Source of the DNA: Acetivibrio saccincola
GTDB taxonomy: Bacteria; Bacillota; Clostridia; Acetivibrionales; Acetivibrionaceae
Reading direction: 5' to 3'
DNA length: 64,000 bases
Assembly: GCF_002844395.1 (NCBI RefSeq)
Contig: NZ_CP025197.1
Location: 1,116,001-1,180,000 of the forward strand
The notes under the pieces are model-generated. The model did not search any database. It had not been told where the DNA came from and saw only the letters and a program-made list of their open reading frames with translations. The position numbers and the translations under genes are program-made. Shown here one piece after another: positions 19,870 through 29,274 of the stretch; position 1 is the first letter of the stretch; each line of letters opens with the position of its first letter.

Positions 19870-20505
19870 TTAACTTTGAGGGTTTATAATACGCATTAAA
19901 TCTTCAAACATATCATTTAATTCTTCCATGGGTTTGTTTTTTCCAATGTCGTCTATAAGTTTTCTTATTTTTGTCATTGCAGCAGCAGAACGGCTTACTT
20001 CAACTTTGGTTATACCATTGTCTATGTCTTTAACCTTTTCTACTACCATGTTATCTGTTTCATTTGAAGCTTTATCAGGATCCGTTGGGGTATAGACAAC
20101 AACAGCGGTATTTCCGTTTACAACAACGCTGACTTCATCAACGCCTTCAACTTTTTCAAGCTGGGTTGTTATTTTGTCCGCCCTTTCCTTGTCAAAATTT
20201 GTTTGCTGTACAGGAGTTTCACGGTCTAATCCATTTGTATTTCTTCCGTTATTTACCCCCGGTGTCTCATTAATATTAAGGTCATCATCAAGGTCGTTGT
20301 TTAAAATATTCCCGTTTCTATTTCCGGTTCTAGGGGTAGGAGTTCTTCCCATATCATCACCTGGTACAGCCGGCATGTCTCTTTCCGGGAGCGTTTCAGT
20401 CTGGTTCTGCTCATCTGTGTCCGGCCGGGCACATCCGGTGAATGTAAAAGTTAGTACACATACTGTTAAAAATACTAATAAAATTACTTTAAATTTATTT
20501 TTCAT
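19870..20505 (-). CDS. YhcN/YlaJ family sporulation lipoprotein
   Basis: 211 residues from the ATG at 20505, which has GGAGGT at good spacing; a TTG six bases upstream is less likely. The signal peptide ends in a lipobox (TFTGC), so the protein should be lipid-anchored. A low-complexity Asn/Pro/Asp/Thr linker (about 25-95) follows, then the conserved YhcN domain (ADKITTQLEKVEGVDEVSVVVNGNTAVV...). YhcN is an inner spore-membrane protein in Bacillus, and YhcN/YlaJ proteins are linked to germination; the precise role is open. It stands alone, convergent with the spoVA operon. Confidence 0.85.
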   Translation of the reverse strand: MKNKFKVILLVFLTVCVLTFTFTGCARPDTDEQNQTETLPERDMPAVPGDDMGRTPTPRTGNRNGNILNNDLDDDLNINETPGVNNGRNTNGLDRETPVQQTNFDKERADKITTQLEKVEGVDEVSVVVNGNTAVVVYTPTDPDKASNETDNMVVEKVKDIDNGITKVEVSRSAAAMTKIRKLIDDIGKNKPMEELNDMFEDLMRIINPQS

Positions 20506-20690
20506 ATACAAAACACCTCCACAAAATTATTCTTCTCAATTTATATTATTTTATATTAGGAAAATGTGGATTTATCAGCTTCCATTGAATTTTAAAAAAA
20601 TTTAACAAATAAATAGAAATTTGTTTTAATATATAAATAGGGTGGTATATAATTAATTATAAAAAATAATTTAAAATAGGAGGAAAAAAT

Positions 20691-21011
20691 ATGAAGTGCA
20701 GAGACTTAAAAGTAGTTAACCTGAATATCACGGAGGATCATTATGAATACAAAGCATTATTCAGACTGTGCACAGACGATAAATGTTTAGACATAGACTT
20801 AGCAGAAATTTCTTCAGACGGTAAGCTTTTAGAAGAAATAAAAAATACATTTAATCTTGAGGAAACTACAGAAGAAATAAAAGAAATAATTATGGAAAAA
20901 GTAATGGAAGCATCTAAATTAGAATCCCGTAATGTCCAAGGCGAAGACTGCTGCAAATCTGATGTGGATAAAAAAACTTCCAGAGATATCGATTCCTTAA
21001 ACAGGTCATAA
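20691..21011 (+). CDS. Hypothetical acidic protein, 106 residues
   Basis: An AGGAGG site precedes the ATG, and codon use looks like neighbouring genes. The protein is acidic, with several predicted strands (KVVNLNITEDHYEYKALFRL) and a helical Glu-rich middle, ending in a Cys-Cys pair and a polar tail. No family recognised. It lies between the YhcN gene and proA, transcribed with proA, though proA has its own promoter. Confidence 0.7.
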   Translation: MKCRDLKVVNLNITEDHYEYKALFRLCTDDKCLDIDLAEISSDGKLLEEIKNTFNLEETTEEIKEIIMEKVMEASKLESRNVQGEDCCKSDVDKKTSRDIDSLNRS

Positions 21012-21043
21012 TAAAACTTTATATTACAACAAATTTCCCATGC

Positions 21044-21072
21044 TTGCAGCTATTACTGTGATATGTTATAAT
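21044..21072 (+). promoter_or_regulatory. Promoter of proA
   Basis: TTGCAG (21044-21049), 17 nt, TATAAT (21067-21072), about 32 bases before the proA ATG. Confidence 0.7.
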
Positions 21073-21104
21073 CGTGTAAAATAAAACAGCTGTGAGGAGA
21101 TATT

Positions 21105-22400
21105 ATGTTGTTAAAAGAACAGGCATTTAATGTAAAAAAAGCATCCGTTAAATTAGCAGCAGCAAGTACAGAACTTAAGAACCAGGCATTAGCTCAAATT
21201 GCCAAGGCACTTATGGATAGAAAAGACGAGATTATAAAAGCTAATGCTGAGGATTTAAAAAGGAGCGAAGAAGAAAACTTAGCTGCGCCACTTTTAAAAA
21301 GGCTGAAATTTGACGAGGCAAAAATAAAAGATGTTGTTGACGGAATAAACAGTCTTATAAAGTTAGAAGACCCTGTAGGAAAGACGGTATTTTGCACTGA
21401 ACTTGACCAGGGACTGGATTTATATAAAGTTACATGTCCAATAGGAGTTATAGGTGTGATTTTTGAATCAAGACCTGATGCCCTTGTTCAAATTTCTACA
21501 TTATGTCTAAAAAGTGGTAATGGAGTAATGCTAAAGGGCGGTTCTGAGGCAAGGAACACCAACCGTATACTGGCTGATATTATCGCTGAAGCCACAGACA
21601 AGGCAGGTATTCCTACAGGCTGGATTTGTCTTTTGGAAACCAGGGAAGATGTTAATGAGATGCTAAAGATGGATGAGTATATAGATCTTATCATTCCGCG
21701 TGGTTCAAATGAGTTTGTAAGATATATTATGGACAATTCAAGAATACCTGTTATGGGACATGCAGACGGTATTTGCCACTGCTATATTGATGAACATGCA
21801 CGGATTGACATGGCAGTAAAAATTGTAGTTGATTCTAAAACCCAATACGTTGCAGTGTGTAACGCAACAGAGACTCTTTTAGTTCATAAAGATGTGGCAC
21901 CTAAAGTGCTGCCTGAGATTAAGAAAGCCCTTGATGAAAAGGAAGTAGCTTTGGTTGGATGTCCAAAAACCCAGGAAATTATACCTGTTTCACCGGCTGC
22001 TGAAGAAGATTGGAAGACTGAATATTTAGACTACAAGCTGTCTATTAAAGTGGTAGATGATATTCATGAAGCCATTGACCACATTAATACTTATGGTTCA
22101 GGTCACACTGACAGCATTATCACTGATGATAAAGACAATGCAGCTTTGTTTATGAACCTGGTGGACTCAGGCAATGTATTTTGGAATTGTTCAACAAGGT
22201 TTAGCGATGGATTCAGATATGGATTTGGTGCAGAAGTGGGTATAAGCACTTCTAAAATCCATTCAAGAGGTCCTGTAGGGCTGGACGGTCTTTTAATTTA
22301 CAAATACAAGGTTATTGGAAATGGTCATATTGTAGATGACTATGCAAAAAGAGTTAAGACTTTTAAGCATATTAAAAAAGACGCTGATTTTCCATTATAA
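21105..22400 (+). CDS. proA: Glutamate-5-semialdehyde dehydrogenase (gamma-glutamyl phosphate reductase)
   Basis: 431 residues, the normal family length. Reduces gamma-glutamyl phosphate to glutamate 5-semialdehyde with NADPH in proline synthesis. Family segments include FESRPDALVQI, LKGGSEARNTN, the catalytic-Cys stretch SKTQYVAVCNATET, and TDSIITDDKDNAALF. GAGGAG precedes the ATG. Its usual partner proB is not next to it. Confidence 0.96.
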   Translation: MLLKEQAFNVKKASVKLAAASTELKNQALAQIAKALMDRKDEIIKANAEDLKRSEEENLAAPLLKRLKFDEAKIKDVVDGINSLIKLEDPVGKTVFCTELDQGLDLYKVTCPIGVIGVIFESRPDALVQISTLCLKSGNGVMLKGGSEARNTNRILADIIAEATDKAGIPTGWICLLETREDVNEMLKMDEYIDLIIPRGSNEFVRYIMDNSRIPVMGHADGICHCYIDEHARIDMAVKIVVDSKTQYVAVCNATETLLVHKDVAPKVLPEIKKALDEKEVALVGCPKTQEIIPVSPAAEEDWKTEYLDYKLSIKVVDDIHEAIDHINTYGSGHTDSIITDDKDNAALFMNLVDSGNVFWNCSTRFSDGFRYGFGAEVGISTSKIHSRGPVGLDGLLIYKYKVIGNGHIVDDYAKRVKTFKHIKKDADFPL

Positions 22401-22483
22401 TAATCTATAATAATCTGATTTTCCACTATAATTTAAGTAAAAAATATGAAAGAATTTAGGAAAAGATAAGAAAGTTTTTTAAA

Positions 22484-22523
22484 AGCAGAATCAGGCGGAG
22501 GGGAGATCCGCCTGATGCTTTTT
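22484..22523. terminator. Terminator between proA and the carboxypeptidase gene
   Basis: Stem TCAGGCGGA / TCCGCCTGA (22491-22499 with 22507-22515), extended by AGCA/TGCT, then TTTTT. Could serve both convergent genes. Confidence 0.75.
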
Positions 22524-22557
22524 GAAGTGCCTTTCTAAATATGGTGAGTTTAGTTTT

Positions 22558-23715
22558 TTATTTAGAGAAGAATTTAAAAAAGTTAATTATATTGCGTATT
22601 AAAATTTTAAAAAACCCTAAACGTGAAACATCCTCAGATGCTGATAAATCAGAGCTTGCCAGCACTTTATCATCAAGTACCACCTCTACTTTACCTAAAA
22701 CCTCCCCCTTTTTAACAGGCGCTTTTACAGTTTCGTCATCAAAGGAGGTTATTATTTCAATGTCCTTTTCCCGGGAAACAGGTATTACCAGTGAAATGCT
22801 GTCATTAGCCACCAGTGATACAGTTTCCTTGGTGCCATTTTTCACATTGAGGGTTTCAATTATTTCACCTGCCTCAACAAAATCTGCTTTTTTGAAATTC
22901 CTGAATCCATAAGTCAGAAGTTCTTGGGAAGTTTCAAACCTTTCCTGTTCACTTTTTGTATTGAGAACTACAGATATCATTCTGATATCATCCTGTTTTG
23001 CAGTTCCCACAAGGCAGTATCCGGCTTCTTCAGTCCAGCCTGTTTTTAAACCGTCAGCACCTTCAAAAACACCAAGAAGGGGATTGCGGTTAAACTGCCT
23101 TATATTGTTATAGGTAAATTCCCTTTGTGATTCCAGTTCTAAAATTTCAGGGTAGTTTTCTATTATAAACCGTGATAAAATAGCTATATCCTTTGCGCTC
23201 ATTACATGCCCTTCACTTGGCAGCCCGCTTGAATTTTTAAATGTGCTGTTTGTCATTCCAAGCTCTTTTGCCCTTTGGTTCATAACATTCACAAAGGCAT
23301 TTTCACTGCCGTATAGGTGTTCTGCAAGTGCAACACAGCCATCATTAGCTGACACAACTGAAATACCTGTTATTATGTCGCCTAATTTTACTTTGTCCCC
23401 AACTTGCAAAAACATTTTTGAGCCTTCCATTCTCCAGGCTTTTTCAGATATGCTTACATCATCATTCCAGTCAACTAAACCCTGTTCTATAGCCTCAAAG
23501 GCAATTAAAAGGGTCATTACTTTTGTAATGCTGGCAGGTGGAAGAGGAACATCAGAATTTTTTTCATAAAGAATTTCCCCTGTAGATGCCTCCATTAAAA
23601 TGGCCGAACCTGCCGCTGTTTCAAATTGTGCAAAAGCATTTGCATGAAAATTAAAAACAATTACTAATAAAATAATAATTCCAGATAATTTTTTAAATAT
23701 TTTGAAATTATTCAT
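22558..23715 (-). CDS. D-alanyl-D-alanine carboxypeptidase, DacF/PBP5 family
   Basis: 385 residues. Starts MNNFKIFKK with a signal peptide ending near FAQFE. The three penicillin-binding motifs are present: SITK (SxxK), SAND (SxN) and KTG in GLKTGWT. A beta-rich C-terminal domain (about 285-355) and an amphipathic C-terminal tail (FFKILIRNIINFFKFFSK) anchor such enzymes to the membrane. It trims the terminal D-Ala from peptidoglycan stem peptides. Placed among sporulation genes it may be the forespore DacF type, but family level is as far as the sequence goes. A longer start at 23742 lacks a good ribosome site. Confidence 0.92.
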   Translation of the reverse strand: MNNFKIFKKLSGIIILLVIVFNFHANAFAQFETAAGSAILMEASTGEILYEKNSDVPLPPASITKVMTLLIAFEAIEQGLVDWNDDVSISEKAWRMEGSKMFLQVGDKVKLGDIITGISVVSANDGCVALAEHLYGSENAFVNVMNQRAKELGMTNSTFKNSSGLPSEGHVMSAKDIAILSRFIIENYPEILELESQREFTYNNIRQFNRNPLLGVFEGADGLKTGWTEEAGYCLVGTAKQDDIRMISVVLNTKSEQERFETSQELLTYGFRNFKKADFVEAGEIIETLNVKNGTKETVSLVANDSISLVIPVSREKDIEIITSFDDETVKAPVKKGEVLGKVEVVLDDKVLASSDLSASEDVSRLGFFKILIRNIINFFKFFSK

Positions 23716-24101
23716 AAATGTTAACACCCCTGTATACAACAAAGTAATATTATGTAAAAACTACAAATTAACTTCATTAATTTTTTTTAAAATTAAACAT
23801 GCTTTTATATTATGTTAACATTAAATTATTCAACTGTACAAATGTAAATTTTGCCTTGGTTTTGTTTTTTTAAAAAATATTTTAAACCTTTTTTGCTTTT
23901 TGATTATCTAATCTTATAGAATATAAAAGTGCCAAAAAATAAATAAATGCCAAAATAGACAAAAACCATTATTTGCCACCATGTAAGAGGAGAAAATTTT
24001 ATTAGTTATGAAATAGAAGTGCCCAGGTGAAAAAGGGCGGGTGGTCCAAAAGGGGGGATTATCCCCCTTTTAATAACCGGTATGCAAATTAACCGGTATG
24101 C
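23716..24101. other. Intergenic region, no gene seen
   Basis: AT-rich region holding the divergent upstream sequences of the carboxypeptidase gene and the 3' side of the small membrane-protein gene. A CATAATA on the minus strand could be a sporulation -10 element, but no convincing -35 is visible. Confidence 0.5.
24048..24071 (-). terminator. Hairpin terminator after the small hydrophobic protein gene
   Basis: AAAAGGGGG (from 24048) pairs with CCCCCTTTT (ending 24071) around a 5-6-nt loop; read on the minus strand the hairpin ends in TTTT. It lies 30-50 bases past the stop at 24102. Confidence 0.6.
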
Positions 24102-24308
24102 TTAATTTGCCAGTGCAAAGCCTCCAAAACAGCAAGAACCAATGAAGCAAAGAAGAAGGATTATTAATAATATAATAAGTAAAAGCTCAAAGCCTCCCGC
24201 AAAAGGACTTATACCAGTACATATTGACGGGGAACTTACACACTGGTTGGATGTTGTACCTGTACCTACTGATGGACTTGTTCCTGGGAAAATCCTGTCG
24301 TCAGACAT
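24102..24308 (-). CDS. Small hydrophobic protein with Cys-rich membrane tail
   Basis: 68 residues. A good AAAGGAG site lies 9 nt before the ATG. The N-terminal half is Ser/Thr/Gly/Pro-rich (IFPGTSPSVGTGTT); the C-terminal half is a single transmembrane helix, ELLLIILLIILLLCF, followed by IGSCCFGGFALAN. The pattern recalls the tiny hydrophobic proteins of spores (YjcZ-like), and sporulation genes surround it, but there is no firm family match. Confidence 0.6.
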   Translation of the reverse strand: MSDDRIFPGTSPSVGTGTTSNQCVSSPSICTGISPFAGGFELLLIILLIILLLCFIGSCCFGGFALAN

Positions 24309-24529
24309 ATCAACATACTCCTTTCCAAATAAATTGTTTTAAACATGAAAATACCATGGGTGGTAATACAATATATTCATATTCATTTAAAATGTTGCTA
24401 TTCCATATTAAAATGTTACCCCTCAATATAAAAGTTACCTCCAATTTCATTATCAAAAATAAATGCATTTGCATATGATGTAATGTGCTATTTTAATGGA
24501 TATTTTAGCCTGGAAAAGGGGGTTTTGCA

Positions 24530-25381
24530 TTGCCGGATTATAGTATAGGTGATTTTGTGGCAAGAAAATCATATGGAAAGGATGTTGTATTTGTAATTTC
24601 TGACATTGTAGAGGATGTTGAAAGAAGTATAGAAGAGGGTGAAAGAAGGGAAAGGTATGTACTAAAGGGTTTGACTGTAAGGTTAGTAGCTGATGCAGAT
24701 AAAGATGATTTAGTAAAAATAAACCCTAAGGTTGCAAAACTTAGTGCAGAAAGAAACATTTATGGATTAAAAAGACAGCGTTTTTTTAATCAATTATACA
24801 AAAGCATAAATTTATTTAATATAGGACATGTGAGAAGGAGAGGAATACCGGGGAAGGTACTACATATAGACGGGAGCAGGGAATTTTTAAATTCAAGTAT
24901 GGCGTATTATAAAATATTGGGCTTAAATCCTGTAGGAGTATATGTGGATGAACCGGAACAGCCCAATTTAGCAAGAAGCCTTTTAAGTAAATACAATCCG
25001 GATATTGTAGTTTTTACTGGTCATGACGGATTGCGTAAAGATGCTACTGATATCGAATCTTTTGGGAGTTATACATATTCAAGATATTATTATCAGGCGG
25101 TAAGTGAAGCCAGGGCATACCAGCCTGACCCTGAAGGTTTGTTTGTATATGCAGGAGCATGCCAGTCCTATTATGAAGCACTTATTTCGGCAGGCGCTAC
25201 CTATGCTAGTTCTCCCGCCAGGGTGCTGATACATTCAACAGACCCTGTCACTTTGGCCTCCAGAATTGCCTTAACACCTCATAATAGAATTATAACTCCA
25301 AAACAGGCGGTAATGGGCACTTATTCAGGAACAAAGGGAATAGGAGGGGTGGATACAAGAGGAAGATTAAAACTAATATAA
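24530..25381 (+). CDS. yabG: Sporulation-specific protease YabG
   Basis: 283 residues, TTG start behind AAAGGGGG. Begins with the conserved DYSIGDFVARKSYGKDVVF beta domain; the protease part includes VVFTGHDG (His) and FVYAGACQSYYEALISAGA (Cys), the likely catalytic pair. In Bacillus YabG is made in the mother cell and processes spore coat proteins such as SafA and SpoIVA; in clostridia it also processes germination proteins. Followed by a hairpin shared with the convergent gene. Confidence 0.93.
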   Translation: MPDYSIGDFVARKSYGKDVVFVISDIVEDVERSIEEGERRERYVLKGLTVRLVADADKDDLVKINPKVAKLSAERNIYGLKRQRFFNQLYKSINLFNIGHVRRRGIPGKVLHIDGSREFLNSSMAYYKILGLNPVGVYVDEPEQPNLARSLLSKYNPDIVVFTGHDGLRKDATDIESFGSYTYSRYYYQAVSEARAYQPDPEGLFVYAGACQSYYEALISAGATYASSPARVLIHSTDPVTLASRIALTPHNRIITPKQAVMGTYSGTKGIGGVDTRGRLKLI

Positions 25382-25385
25382 ATTT

Positions 25386-25420
25386 AAAAGTCCGGGGAAT
25401 TATATCCCTGGACTTTTATT
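25386..25420 (+). terminator. Terminator after yabG
   Basis: AAAAGTCC (25386-25393) pairs with GGACTTTT, extended by a G-rich/C-rich segment with one wobble pair. The hairpin overlaps the 3' end of the convergent gene at 25400. Confidence 0.7.
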
Positions 25421-25828
25421 TAGGTTATTTATATTCAGGTTATTTATGCTCAATATAGCAGGTAAAAGCTGTGAAACCATTAAAAGCTGTATGCAGTCAT
25501 TAACTGCCTTTTTCCTCTTTTTGTTCATAAAAGGTGTTATGGCCTTTAAAAGGTTAATTCTGGGGTCTTTATTAGAATTTAATACACTTACAGCATCTTT
25601 AACCCTTTGCAAAAGTTCCAAATTTTCACCTATGTCCTTTGGAAAAAATGTATTTTCCCCCATATCTTTTGCCATATATGGGTTTTCATTTTTTGTATCA
25701 GTTGGATTTTCACTGTCCGATGGTTTACTTGCAGTATTTCCTAAAATATTCAGAAGTCCTTGCAAAGTTTCAGGTTTATTTATTATTTCTATTGCTTTTT
25801 GTATGTTCTTGTCCATGTCTTCACTCAT
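25400..25828 (-). CDS. Hypothetical protein with DPRxNLLKAxxPF motif
   Basis: 142 residues. The ATG at 25828 is preferred to 25834 because of GGGGGA spacing. Helical, with an Asn/Asp/Pro-rich middle and a conserved-looking tail, DPRINLLKAITPFMNKKRKK then a hydrophobic helix (LLMVSQLLPAILS). The DPRxNLLKAxxPF segment is familiar from uncharacterised small proteins of Clostridia. Transcribed just behind 25845-26147 as a two-gene unit; the C-terminal codons run into the yabG terminator. Confidence 0.7.
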   Translation of the reverse strand: MSEDMDKNIQKAIEIINKPETLQGLLNILGNTASKPSDSENPTDTKNENPYMAKDMGENTFFPKDIGENLELLQRVKDAVSVLNSNKDPRINLLKAITPFMNKKRKKAVNDCIQLLMVSQLLPAILSINNLNINNLNKSPGI

Positions 25829-25844
25829 AAACATTCCCCCGGTA

Positions 25845-26147
25845 TTATTTTATAACATCCTTTAGCTTACTTTTAATTTCGTCCCCGTGACTGCCTATGT
25901 AATTAATAAGTTTTTCCAAATCTGAAGGGTTGATATTTTTTACTGCATCGGTATTAATATTTAATTTTTCTAAACGCTGTTTATCAGGTGTATCTGAGTT
26001 GCACACAGAGTTTATTTGTTTTGCAAGTTCATTTGCATCACTGTTTTTTAATATATCCAATGCCTTTGATAAATTATCCTGTAAAGATTTTTTATCCATA
26101 TTTCCCATAATACCCGAAAGAGTTTTATTTAAGTTGTTGCAATCCAT
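25845..26147 (-). CDS. Hypothetical helical protein, 100 residues
   Basis: Lys/Asn/Asp-rich helices (MDNLNKTLS-like start, DKKSLQDNLSKALDILKNSDANELAKQINSV) with no signal peptide. An AAAGG-type site precedes the ATG. It shares helix pattern and transcription with the following gene (25400-25828). Function unknown; the neighbours are sporulation genes. Confidence 0.7.
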   Translation of the reverse strand: MDCNNLNKTLSGIMGNMDKKSLQDNLSKALDILKNSDANELAKQINSVCNSDTPDKQRLEKLNINTDAVKNINPSDLEKLINYIGSHGDEIKSKLKDVIK

Positions 26148-26296
26148 TTGACCAATCCTTTCTTAGCTAATTTAAGTTTAGTTTTTTTCATTACAGTATA
26201 TTACTAATGTGCTTAAAATGTTACATTCTAAGATTAATTTTTTTTAAAATATAAATATATTGGGAAAATTAAGTGTTTTAAAAGGAGTAGTAGAGG

Positions 26297-27343
26297 GTGT
26301 TTAAAGGTAATAAAAGCTTAAATCTGGTACTGAGCGGCGGGGGCGTTAAGGGGATAGCATATATAGGTGCCTTTAAGGCGCTGGATCTGGATGGTTGGAA
26401 AGTTTTAAATATAGCAGGGGTATCAGCAGGAGCCATGGTGGGAAGTATTATTGCGTCAGGCTATAGTCCACGTGCTTTAATGGATATTTTAAAAAATTTC
26501 AATTTTGAAAAAATAAAAGGAACAGATGTTGTAAGGAAAATACCTATTATATCAGAATATATTGACTTTATTCAAAACCAGAGGGTTTTAAATGAAGAAA
26601 ACAGGGAATTTTTTTTGGTAATGGAAAAGTTAAAAAAAGACTGTGAATGTGGTTTTGACGGTTTTAATGAGCTGGATTTATATAATATGCGCTGCAGTGT
26701 TGTAAAAAAAATAGTTAAGTTTTGTAATAAGGGTTACCTTTTTGACGGGAACTATTTAGAAGAGTGGATGTATGATGTTTTGAAAAAGAAGGGGATAAGA
26801 ACCTTTGGGGATTTAAGGGGAGGGCTAAAGGACAGGGTAAACCCCAGGGGGTACAAAATGAGAATGACGGCGGTGGATGCCACCAGGGACAAAATTGTGG
26901 TTTTGCCTGATGACTTAGAGTTTTATGGTATACAGCCGGATGATTTTGAAGTTGCAAAGGCAGTGAGAATGAGCACAAGTGTGCCATTTGTATTTAAACC
27001 TGTTGAAATTAAAAGGAAAACGGATAGCGGGGAGAAAGTCCACTACTTTGTGGATGGGGGTATATTTGACAATTTTCCCTTTTGGCTAATTGAAAGTAGT
27101 GATATACCTGTCATAGGGATAAAATTAGAGGGCAAGAAATCTTCTAAAGGACTAAATCCCTTAAATATACTTAAAAACATCATTTCGAATTTATACAATA
27201 TTGGAATGCCGGAAAAAGTGAGTTTCAATCCTGAAAATATCATCAAAATAGATGTATCTGATATATCTTTTCTGGATTTTGATTTAGATGAAAATGAAAT
27301 AAATTATCTTATAGAATCCGGATATAAATCAGTGGGAAATTAA
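26297..27343 (+). CDS. Patatin-like phospholipase family protein
   Basis: 348 residues from a GTG 9 nt after AAAGGAG. N-terminal LVLSGGGVKGIAYIGAF forms the oxyanion loop, GVSAGAM holds the nucleophilic Ser (about residue 44), and FVDGGIFDNFP supplies the Asp of the Ser-Asp dyad. Similar to bacterial RssA/YchK-type patatins. Expected to hydrolyse acyl esters of lipids in the cytoplasm or at the membrane; the substrate is not readable from sequence. Confidence 0.9.
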   Translation: MFKGNKSLNLVLSGGGVKGIAYIGAFKALDLDGWKVLNIAGVSAGAMVGSIIASGYSPRALMDILKNFNFEKIKGTDVVRKIPIISEYIDFIQNQRVLNEENREFFLVMEKLKKDCECGFDGFNELDLYNMRCSVVKKIVKFCNKGYLFDGNYLEEWMYDVLKKKGIRTFGDLRGGLKDRVNPRGYKMRMTAVDATRDKIVVLPDDLEFYGIQPDDFEVAKAVRMSTSVPFVFKPVEIKRKTDSGEKVHYFVDGGIFDNFPFWLIESSDIPVIGIKLEGKKSSKGLNPLNILKNIISNLYNIGMPEKVSFNPENIIKIDVSDISFLDFDLDENEINYLIESGYKSVGN

Positions 27344-27528
27344 AAAAAAAAAAAATAAAAGGGGGATTAATTACTGGTATTTTAACGGAAAGTTTATTTT
27401 AGTGCTTTTATTTATGCTTTTATTTATAAAGAAATTTTTACAATAAACATAACAAGTAAACGTAACAGGTAGCAATAAAATATTTTAAACATATTATATA
27501 GTAGAAACTACTATGGGAGGTTTGTACT

Positions 27529-27888
27529 ATGTATTGTGGTAATTTTGGATTTGGACAGCAGAATGAATTTCCTGACAACATAAAAAAACTGCTTAAACTC
27601 CTTAAGGGCGAAAAAGTTATAATTGTCTTAAGATCAGGGTGTAAGCAGACCGTTTGTGTTGAAGCTGTTGTGGGGAATTTGCTTATGGCCAGCGTAAACA
27701 GGAGCGTCATTAAATTTGTTGACATTGACTGCATATGTGAAGTGTTGGCAGAAAGCGGGGATGTTTTGAGCAGCATATTTATGCATAATAAAGGAAAAAG
27801 GCCAAGGGTGGACTTTGGCTGTGACGCTCTGGAGGAATGCACAAAAGGATATGGATGGCAGGTAAACCAAAACAACCAGCCATTGTAA
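27529..27888 (+). CDS. Hypothetical protein with small beta-barrel-like core
   Basis: 119 residues, GGGAGG before the ATG. The core KGEKVIIVLRSGCKQTVCVEAVVGNLLMASVNRSVIKFVDIDCICEV alternates strands much like Sm/SH3-type small barrels; the tail is polar with several Cys. No named family recognised. Ends before a terminator. Confidence 0.65.
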   Translation: MYCGNFGFGQQNEFPDNIKKLLKLLKGEKVIIVLRSGCKQTVCVEAVVGNLLMASVNRSVIKFVDIDCICEVLAESGDVLSSIFMHNKGKRPRVDFGCDALEECTKGYGWQVNQNNQPL

Positions 27889-27905
27889 TTATGTAAATTC
27901 AAATC

Positions 27906-27936
27906 AAAGGGGGGCTTTTAGCCCCTTTAAATTTTT
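27906..27936 (+). terminator. Terminator after 27529-27888
   Basis: AAAGGGG/CCCCTTT hairpin followed by an AT-rich stretch with TTTTT. Confidence 0.7.
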
Positions 27937-28076
27937 GCCTTATAAAAGTCAAAGCCCGGTATTATGAAAATCCCGCTTTATAAAAACCCGGTTATAGAAA
28001 GTAACCGGGGACGGCCCTTATTCATATTATAAAATTAAAGTTATTTTCAAAATAAGTTTTAAAAGAGGTGAAAACG

Positions 28077-28451
28077 TTGAGGGGATATAGTACGCTGTAT
28101 AATATAGCAAACGGAATATATGCAGCAGCAAAAATAAGTGAAGTGCTTTATTTACAGCAAAACAGAAAAGGGATGCACAAAACCAATCCCTTAACCGGTG
28201 CATGTAAAATATTAGATATACTTGCACAATATGCACCTCAGGAAGAGAGGAAAGTTTTAGGGGCAAAATTAATGAACGGCAAACTGTGTTTAGAAGCCTG
28301 CAACAATATTAACAAGCATTTTAGTACATATGCAAAAAATTTTGACGCAGACAAAATTGCACAGGCTCTCAGCATTATAAAGCCTGTTCTTGGCGGTGAA
28401 GAAAAAAGAATAGTTGATAAAATGCTAAAAGTGTACGATGCATTGGTTTAA
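28077..28451 (+). CDS. Hypothetical helical protein, 124 residues
   Basis: TTG 28077 is chosen because AAAAGAGG lies 8 nt upstream; a GTG at 28068 overlaps that site. An all-helical, moderately basic protein (YNIANGIYAAAKISEVLYLQQ, KILDILAQYAPQEERKVLG, ALSIIKPVLGGEEKRIVDKML). It resembles in style the small helical proteins at 25400-26147. No function assigned. Convergent with speD. Confidence 0.6.
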   Translation: MRGYSTLYNIANGIYAAAKISEVLYLQQNRKGMHKTNPLTGACKILDILAQYAPQEERKVLGAKLMNGKLCLEACNNINKHFSTYAKNFDADKIAQALSIIKPVLGGEEKRIVDKMLKVYDALV

Positions 28452-28464
28452 AACTGGTTTAAAA

Positions 28465-29274
28465 CTAAATATTTCTGCCGTAAAATATTTCAGTCATTTC
28501 CTTCTTCAGCTTCGCCTTTATTTTCCTTCTCTCACCGGGCTTGAGCTCCTTTTTTGATATTCCAAACAGATAATTGTCCAAATCAAAATCCTTTAAAATC
28601 ATTTTTGTATGGAATATATTTTCTTGATATACATTAACATCAATCATTTGATACAAATTTTTTGTATTGGCGGATATATAATTTTGTATAGAGTTGATTT
28701 TATGGTCAATAAAAAGCTTTTTTCCGGATACATCCCTTGTAAAGCCCCTTACCCTGTAGTCAATTGTAATTATATCCGAATCAAAGCTGTGTATCAGGTA
28801 GTTCAATGCTTTAAGAGGTGATATCCTTCCACATGTGGAAACATCAATATCTACTCTGAAAGTGCTGATACCGTCGTCAGGATGACTTTCCGGATAGGTA
28901 TGCACAGCAAGATGGCTTTTGTCAAGATGTCCTAGTATCGTTTCAGGCAACGGGCCGGGGGATTCAGACTGGACTTCATCTATAGGTGCATCAAGAATTT
29001 TTTCTTCTGATATAAGCATTGTTACGCTGGCTCCCTGGGGTTCATAATCCTGACTTGCAATGTTCAGGATGTTAGCACCTATTATTGATGCCACATCTGT
29101 TAAAATTTTAGTCAGCCTTTCAGCATTGTACTGTTCGTCAATATAGTCAATATAGCCTTTCCGGTCATTAGGGTCTTTGGCATAGCATATATCGTATATG
29201 TTGAAACTTAAACTTTTTGTCAGGTTATTAAAACCGTATAATTGTAATTTTTTTCGAGGCTTGGTTTTCTTCAT
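28465..29274 (-). CDS. speD: S-adenosylmethionine decarboxylase proenzyme (E. coli type)
   Basis: 269 residues from the ATG at 29274 behind AAGGAGG. The autocleavage region [19 protein letters not shown] matches the enterobacterial-type enzyme: cleavage before the Ser of KSH would create the pyruvoyl cofactor. [18 protein letters not shown] follows. It supplies decarboxylated SAM for spermidine synthesis. Length matches the class (about 264). No speE is adjacent. Confidence 0.93.
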   Translation of the reverse strand: MKKTKPRKKLQLYGFNNLTKSLSFNIYDICYAKDPNDRKGYIDYIDEQYNAERLTKILTDVASIIGANILNIASQDYEPQGASVTMLISEEKILDAPIDEVQSESPGPLPETILGHLDKSHLAVHTYPESHPDDGISTFRVDIDVSTCGRISPLKALNYLIHSFDSDIITIDYRVRGFTRDVSGKKLFIDHKINSIQNYISANTKNLYQMIDVNVYQENIFHTKMILKDFDLDNYLFGISKKELKPGERRKIKAKLKKEMTEIFYGRNI

